Below, piece by piece: positions 57,840 to 64,000 of a DNA stretch of 64,000 bases. The stretch is taken from NCBI GenBank assembly GCA_009667805.1, contig CM019067.1:162087049-162151048 (forward strand). The letters are read 5' to 3'. This DNA is from Leptobrachium leishanense (lineage: Eukaryota > Chordata > Amphibia > Anura > Megophryidae). A model generated the notes under the pieces. That model made no database searches. It saw nothing but the letters and a program-made list of their open reading frames with translations, and was not told the origin of the DNA. Position numbers and translations under genes: made by a program. Position 1 is the stretch's first letter. Each line of letters opens with the position of its first letter.

Positions 57840-60040
57840 CAAAGAGTCCATCACGGATTAAAGATTTTAACAGAATCCAGAAAGAATGGACAGTCCTTTC
57901 AATATCCAAAAAGTGCCAAATGAACACAAACAAACAAAAAACAGAGTTACAACAACCTTTCTAACGTCCGAGAAAGTCAGGCAGCAAAACCAATTTTTGT
58001 GTGTTTCCATTAAATTAACACTTTTTGCGATTAGAGTGTTCCTTCTCTTATTGGATTCTCTATTTTGTAGTTTTTTAGTACGTTACATTCATCTCACTGT
58101 TCATACCCCCTTCCTCCAGGTCCTCATCTTATAAATCCATCTAGCCTTACTACTAGCTAAAACTTTAAGGAATTGTCCTCCATTCCAATCCGGTTTTACT
58201 AATTCAATCCCTAGCCATTAAAAATTCTGAAGTTTAAACTGTTGGCAATTGTTACAGTGGTTGGGTACAGAGTGGTCCATTTTCTTCCTAATGTTATTAT
58301 AATGATCCAAAATCCTCACTTTTAGTCCCTTCTACTGATAGATTGGGCATCATAGGGACAGCACAATAAATAAATAACTCCTCTACTTTTACAATTCAGA
58401 AAATCTTTAATCTGAACGACATCTCCTGTGATGGAACTAGTAAATTAAGTGACCTTTCTGTTTATAAAAGTACAGGCTTTACAGATGAAACAATTATAAA
58501 AACCCAGATCTAACTTATTCTTGCACTCAAAATTCTTAACTTCAGGTAAAAGTGTGGACGCAAACATATTTTTTAAATTTGAAGCCTTCTTGAAAATTTC
58601 CTTAGAGGATTTAGGAATAAATCTTTTACAATGTCAACAGTTTTTAAAATATGCCAATGTTTCTTTAAATTTCTCTTAAACTTATTGGCATGGGGGTTAT
58701 ATTGAGTGACAAAAGAAAAAGAAAACTCGTCATCAGTTTATCTCTACATTTCTCGTTCAATAAATCCCTTCTGTCCTTGTGCAGAATATTCACAAAATCC
58801 TTTTCAAATTTCTTAGCCTCATTGCCCTTATTCACATTTTTGTTCCTAATAATTTCAGCTTGGTCTTTAAAAACATTAAAATTAGAACAATTCCGTAGAA
58901 GTCTAGTTGGGTGGCTCTTCAGGACCTTCTTCAACCAACTCGAGGCATGGGAACTGGAGATATCTATAGCCAAATTTGAGACTGTTTTTTAAAAAAAGTT
59001 TTGATTTAAATTATATTATTTTTAATATAAATGCTTAGATCTAAAAAGTCTACAGTCTCACCATGGATATTAGAAGTAAAAGTCAAATTCTAAGAATTAA
59101 CATTAAGGGATGCAGAAAAAGCCCTTAGAGAGTCCATGTTACCTCTCCATACCACCAAAATGTCATCTATGAATTGTTTCCATAGGACAAGGCTCTCTTC
59201 CAGCTCTTTATTGGACCAGATGTGGTCACATTCACTTATGTATGTACAAATTAGCGTAGCTGGGAGCGAACCTCGTCCCCATGGCAATTCCACAGACCTG
59301 CAAAATAATCCTGTTATCGAACATCTAAAAAATATATCTGATCAGTGATCATGTGGCAAAGAACTCACATTGTATAAGCAACTTCTTGTGGCCTCTATGC
59401 CTTTACAAATGAGGGATAGATTTGTAGAGAGAGGTAACGTCAGTAGTGGTTAGACAAAAATCCTGTCCCCGCTTGATTTTATTTAGTTCTTTAAATATGT
59501 GGCCTGTATCTTTAAGATAAGATGGAATCTTTTTTACTGCTGGATGTAAGAATACAACTACTGTATATAGTTAATGCCACTGATAATATTCATAGATAGC
59601 TAATTTAGATCATTTTCTGTTTTTCAATTTTATTTTTTTATATTTCTTTACTTTGTCATGTTTGGTATCATTGAAAGGTCAGACTCTGACCTTTTATACT
59701 GACACTTGACCACGTACGTCCTTCATGTTCAACTGATTGATGGCTGGGTTAATATATTTTAAAATGTCTTGAGAAGCACCCGCATGTTATGCTTAGTAAA
59801 GGCTGAATGCTGCCATCCTGGTGTATTCTGTATTAAAATGCCTAAAAGGCAAAGTGCTAACGTGCCCAAGTGCAAACTCCCTGTGTATCAAATATAAAGT
59901 CAGTTGAAAGGCAGGCTGCAGGAGTCTTATTAAAAAGTATTACATTTGTTATAGAAGCTTAAAAAACATGCTGACGTTTCGGCCCCCTGGGCTTGAATAA
60001 AAACAATTGTATGCAGAGCCCGTAAGTGCCCTCAGTGTGT
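57840..60040 (-). pseudogene. Penelope-like retroelement, degenerate
   Basis: Minus-strand reverse transcriptase motifs: TTDVTSLYKSIPH (59418-59452, motif A), GIAMGTRFAPSYANLYI (59244-59297, motif B), LWKQFIDDILVVWRG (about 59155-59195, motif C). Downstream come GFYNCFICKACTF and GVIYLLCCPYDAQSISR (58328-58385). The latter matches the cysteine-containing region and the start of the GIY-YIG endonuclease that Penelope-like elements carry after the reverse transcriptase; GIY-YIG itself is decayed. Several stops and shifts (near 59415, 59360, 59220) kill it. A hammerhead-like motif lies at its 5' side. Borders are approximate. Confidence 0.82.
59955..60010 (-). ncRNA. Candidate degenerate hammerhead ribozyme of the Penelope-like element
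   Basis: Minus strand: TTATTCAAGCCCAGGGGGCC then GAAACGTC. Stem II (GCCC/GGGC) and GAAAC followed by a GTC cleavage-type site are kept. The CTGATGA core is mutated. Penelope-like elements carry hammerheads in their terminal repeats, and this one sits upstream of the reverse transcriptase in the same orientation. Confidence 0.4.
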
Positions 60041-60050
60041 TTAAAAAATA

Positions 60051-60056
<6 letters not shown>

Positions 60057-60082
<26 letters not shown>
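60057..60082. repeat. (TA)n microsatellite
   Basis: Uninterrupted TA of about 26 bp, close to the Penelope-like element's 5' side. Confidence 0.9.
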
Positions 60083-60085
<3 letters not shown>

Positions 60086-60416
60086 GATGAACATCAGCTC
60101 ATATGAAGAGTATAATGTCTGTGCATTTTACCATAAATCAGTTTATCAAGGTCATTTTACAGTATAATATTACTGCAACTTGACATTTCAAACTTCTCTA
60201 TTCTGCTCTTCAGCCACTGAATAGTTAATTCCAATCTATCGACACAACACTTTTTTATAGTAATTGTTGATCTTTCTTTGTTCAAAGATGATAACTTTTT
60301 AAAAGTAATGTGCTTGTCTACATTTAATGCTCCCTTAGGTCACTATATACCAGTTTCATTTATTCTAGGAATGTAAATGACTCAATATTTCATTTACACA
60401 ATGTTTTGTATTGCAG

Positions 60417-60604
60417 GTGTCTATCAGTTTACTACATTGGAATCTGTAACTGAAGGAACAGAAATAGGCAGAATTAAAGCCCATGATGCTGATACTGGAA
60501 AAAATGCTGACATTGAATACCATGTCATTGATGGGGATGCAGATGATCTTTTTGAGATAATCACAGATAAGGAAACCCAAGATGGGATCATTAGTGTTAA
60601 GAAG
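60417..60604 (+). CDS. cdh9: Type II classical cadherin, internal exon (start of EC3)
   Basis: A 188-bp exon after the acceptor TTGTATTGCAG. The split codon A|GT joins it to the previous exon and gives RFPQSVYQF across the junction. The translation contains TTLESVTEGTEIGRIKAHD, DADTGKNADIEY, and FEIITDKETQDGIISVKK. This is the first two thirds of an EC3 repeat with the PES/LES-type and DAD calcium motifs. It ends on a whole codon (AAG, phase 0), as expected for this exon in type II cadherins. The donor, GTTACT, departs from GTAAGT at +3 and at +5/+6, so it looks weak. The next exon (about 254 bp in the family) is not in the remaining 3.4 kb. Confidence 0.95.
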
Positions 60605-61269
60605 GTTACTTCTTTTAATTTTTCTTTGTTCTGTTATTTACTGTTTTCAGTGTATAATGCATATTTGTATTCTTCTGGGTACAGAACTAACATATTAGAT
60701 TGCTTTGAATTGCTTAGTTAAATTCTCTCAGTGGTCTGAGACTGAAACATATACCTATTAGCCACTTAAAAATAATGGAAATTGTGTGCATTAAAATTAT
60801 TAATGGTAGCAGTTATACAGCTGTAATGCCCCATTGTTCATTTGGTATGTTGTAATAACTAGTTTCAGTACTCTGAAGCTCTATGGATAAATGAACACCT
60901 AATGGATTTGCCACCACGAAGTTACCTCTTTTAATGGTTCTATTACTATTGACAGTCCCTGGGTAACAGTGTATAGGGTGATTGTTGGCAAGAGTGAGAC
61001 TGTGTGAATATTTTCTGGGAGGTGGCTTGGAGGATTTGTGAGAAAACGAGCCATGGAGAGTGGCATGATGAAGATGTAGAAAACCCATGGATATAAGGGG
61101 AATGCCTATATAGATACTGTAATGAGAGGAGAGAGCGAGCCAGAGTGGTAATCATAATGAGTTATAAAGCTCCAGCATATTAGTAAACAGTGTATATTTC
61201 TTAAGAAAAAAAACAATCTAAAACAAACTAATAGGTAAGACACATAGATAATGATAGGAAACAGGACTT
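60605..61269 (+). other. Intron flank after the 188-bp exon
   Basis: Begins GTTACTTC. Nothing else recognised; frames on the minus strand near 60800-61150 lack coding character. Confidence 0.5.
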
Positions 61270-61830
61270 TGCTGAAATGAGTTTACAGTTTAAGAGAAAA
61301 TGGAAAGAAGTTGAGGATACCAGCAAGTGCCAGGATCAGTAGTTCAATGAGAAGAGTGAAATGACTGATACTGGATTTGAGAAGAATGCCAGTAGGTATA
61401 TTTGAGTTGTAGGACAGGAGAGAGTTAAAAAGACTAGAACAGGTGGATGAGAGGGATGTACTAGGAGGGGAGAGTAAGCGTAAGAGAGGAAGGAGTAATG
61501 GTACATAGTGCGACTGGAGAGGGAATTGGAGTGCCAGTAGGGAGTGCAAGCATGAGAAGGAAAGCAAGATGCATTCCAAGGACATGCCAGAGGGGACAGA
61601 AAATGGGGTAAGAGAGGCGAATGGAACATAGCTAGAAGTGGAGAAGCCGAGGGCTTTAGGTGGCAAGGTTTGGGCATGTTGGGTAGCATGGTACAGGGGG
61701 ACAAGGCAGAGGGAGTGGGGAGCAGTCCCACACAACAGCAACTAAACCAGGAACAGACAAGAAAGAGGGGACATAGGTTTAACTGGGAGGAGAACAGCAC
61801 CATGATTAGGAGTATCCTGGGCATTTACCA
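61270..61830 (-). repeat. Pyrimidine-rich (minus strand) block, possible LINE 5' remnant
   Basis: Two overlapping minus-strand frames of 152 and 162 codons, rich in Ser, Leu, Pro, Cys and His, suggest a LINE 5' region by composition (LLPTPSALSPC). I find no reverse transcriptase motif. Confidence 0.3.
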
Positions 61831-61929
61831 TCCATTGATTTCCTCTTAAAGATAACAGACCAGAAGCACAGCGGAAGATGTTGCCAATTGGTTTTCCACA
61901 GTCACATTAACCAGTAAAGTGATTAAACA

Positions 61930-62130
61930 GTGCTTTCCAGGCTGCAAAAGCAAATAAATGGTGAAAAATGGGAAAGTAGCACAGAGAGACCAGCGCTACT
62001 GGTGAGGCCCTACCTCAATCGCATACACTACAACAACTTGAAGAGTTTCCTTTATGAGTCACTGACCCCTACCACTGTGGCATGGATTACTGCTGGGATT
62101 GTCTCCATCCACCCTCCTCCTGGTATGTAA
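61930..62130 (+). other. Unrecognised coding-like stretch
   Basis: Reads ERPALLVRPYLNRIHYNNLK, then SFLYESLTPTTVAWITAGIV, ending SIHPPPG just before a good donor-like GTATGT. Residue mix is protein-like. No family recognised. Confidence 0.3.
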
Positions 62131-62385
62131 AACCTTAAAATGTCAAAAGAATGTTAGTAGACAGAATATAATGTATAGGTCTTAGAATTGTATTGTATGT
62201 TAGTAGGCCAGAATATACATTGGCTGTTTGTGCCATTGATATATTTCAATGAAGGGTTAACTAGCTTTCAGTGAGTTACATGTTACGTTTATAAAAGAGA
62301 AATTATTGTGAGGCATGTCTAGGAAAGTGAAAGTGAAATGTTTTAACATAAGATAGATGATCTTTTTCATTGTTCCCTCTTGACA

Positions 62386-62555
62386 GATCCACCCAGTCAC
62401 TAACACCAGCTGAGCTCTCCTACCTGCTACAGGAGCAGGGAAATGACATCTTGACAACGTACATGCTCCCCATCAGCAATGAATGGGAATTTTTTCTGGA
62501 GAAAAAACACTTGAACAAGAATCAAATGACACAATACTTAAGTAAAAAATATTGA
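62386..62555 (+). other. Unrecognised coding-like stretch after an acceptor-like site
   Basis: Follows TTCCCTCTTGACAG and reads STQSLTPAELSYLLQEQGND, then ILTTYMLPISNEWEFFLEKK. Joining it to the previous stretch at the apparent splice sites changes frame and hits a stop, so the two do not form one intact gene as they stand. Confidence 0.3.
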
Positions 62556-62560
62556 AAGAA

Positions 62561-63398
62561 ATATTTGCATATTGATTTGAAATATGCAACAATAACATGG
62601 GAACAGAGTTCCTTGGAAGAGAAATACAATAGTGCAATATGGTATAGAGAAGACGTTTTACTGTGAAGATGGTGATTGTAGTAATTTTTTGTCTGCAATC
62701 CAATTCTGGCTCATTGCTGATTAATCTGAAGTGGTGATAGAAAGCACTGGAATCCAGTTACATTTGTATCACAAATGAATTTTTCAATGTGTACACAAGT
62801 AAAAAAAGTTTGACGTGTTTCATTCTGTTTGATAACTTTCTCAAGGGCTGCAGCTTTAAAATGAATACACAAATTCCTTAGAATCATTTCCCTCAATAGT
62901 CCATTTACACAGCCCTCCATGAAATAAAAATGGACAGTATTTCTTCTCGTCATTTTACATATATGGAAGAACCATCTTAAAAAAGTTGTTAGATAATGTG
63001 CTGGGAAATTATGAGAAAGTTTGCTAGAACTGGACTTGAAGTGACATCCATGACAACTCCAAACCATCATTCTTGGCAACTGGACTAGAAATAATAAAAC
63101 CAAAAAGCAATCTGCTGAAAACGCTTCAGCTGGACTCTCAGATAATTAAGCAAAGATCCCATCTTCATATGTCCCTGTAGAAGCAATATTATAGAGGGTA
63201 GCAACTTACTAAAGGGGCTTTCCTCTTGTGCATCATCTCGAAGGCGCTCCTACTCACTTTTATTAAAAGGATGTGATGAAATAAACATGGAACCCACACT
63301 GAAGCCAATTGTGCTCTGTATACACATAAAATAGATCTGGATCAAAGAATGTGCAAAACTGATTCTTAATATACAAAAAAGTAAATTATTACAAGTGG
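62561..63398. other. Intronic DNA, nothing recognised
   Basis: No supported feature. Confidence 0.5.
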
Positions 63399-63449
63399 CA
63401 AGTTTACCACAGCTCTGGTTTTGTTAACACCAACCTTCGAATAGGCCCC
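63399..63449. mobile_element. Right half of a GGGC..TATTAC hairpin MITE
   Basis: AAGTTTACCACAGCTCTGG to AATAGGCCCC aligns with 1750-1800 of the 130-bp MITE. The left half is missing. Confidence 0.7.
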
Positions 63450-64000
63450 AATGTGTGATAAGCTATAAATGGGAAAAAATCTGTATAGAAAAATGGGAAA
63501 ATATATTCCCAGATAAATTAGCTGTTCCTTGACGTCTTTCGTCTAAATGAGGTTCTTGCACAGGAGAAGGAAGGCAGTTCATGAGGTGGTATTCCATGCT
63601 TTGCTAGGCTGTGAGGCTGATCATGTGTCAGTTGCAGCAGATAGGGCAGATGTAGCTTAGAAGGCGTACCTGTGAGATGACTGGGCTCAGCAGTCAGCAG
63701 TAGGACTTGTGGGCTGGTTTTGAAAACTGTCGTCATCCTTAACAAGACGGAGGTTAGTTACGCCTTAATGAACTGCAGTGGTGAAGTCATATGCACTGTA
63801 CACCCTAATGTTGTCCGTACTTATACAATCAAGTAATCTTCACTAAACATTACTTTAAACTTTACATTTTTTAAACCATAGCTTAAAAATATAAGTTGGT
63901 TTTATATAACTTTTTTATCCACAAAATGCAAAAACTTAATTTTTTAAGTGTTATGAACTCAAAATAATGATTCATTAGAATAGCTTACTCTAGTCTTTCT
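63450..64000. other. Intronic DNA, nothing firm
   Basis: GACGTCTTTCGTCTAAATGA at 63531-63550 resembles the ribozyme-like motif at 48911 (minus strand CATTTAGACGAAA). No other feature. Confidence 0.4.

Overview
The window is vertebrate nuclear DNA, most likely from an amphibian and probably a frog. It holds three exons of a single-copy cadherin gene on the + strand, separated by introns of about 23.3 and 24.1 kb that consist largely of layered transposable elements. The mixture of Tc1 families, hAT, TTAA-type and 3-bp-duplication DNA elements, L2/CR1-type LINEs, a tRNA-derived SINE, Gypsy-type LTRs and a Penelope-like element fits an anuran. The species cannot be read from the sequence. There are no prokaryotic features, tRNA or rRNA genes, or CRISPR arrays.

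Host gene: the exons at 12751-12870 (120 bp), 36164-36331 (168 bp) and 60417-60604 (188 bp) join in phase. They encode most of extracellular cadherin repeat 2 and the start of repeat 3 of a type II classical cadherin in the CDH6/9/10 group. CDH9 is my best guess. No promoter, first exon or last exon is present.

Layout: 0-5 kb has two copies of a 0.9-kb non-autonomous element with ATA target duplications, a small hairpin MITE, a SINE and another MITE. 5.3-6.9 kb is a Tc1 element with a frameshifted transposase. 7.3-8.9 and 10.5-12.2 kb are decayed LINEs. 12.95-13.7 kb is a MITE 82 bp after the first exon. 14.2-15.1 kb is another 0.9-kb copy. 15.6-20.2 kb holds a SINE, one end of a Gypsy-type LTR element (LTR, polypurine tract, acidic repeat-bearing reading frame) and a LINE fragment. 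20.3-25 kb has simple repeats and another 0.9-kb copy. 25.5-29.5 kb is a retroposed sequence split by a hAT element that itself carries a solo LTR. 30-35.6 kb has a LINE tail with a nested MITE, a second hAT and a minisatellite. 37.3-46.6 kb has two larger hAT elements, the second about 6.5 kb with nested TTAA elements. 47-54 kb has another 0.9-kb copy and a Tc1 element whose 335-aa transposase is open throughout. 55.9-60 kb has a TTAA element split by a rearranged Tc1, then a Penelope-like element with a candidate hammerhead ribozyme.

Several insertions have an unoccupied counterpart elsewhere in the window, so their borders and duplications can be set to the base. I see no cooperating set of host genes and nothing I would call a new cellular system. 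The best leads are non-autonomous families sharing one internal module despite different termini, the unfamiliar reading frame in the LTR element, and the ribozyme-like motifs.
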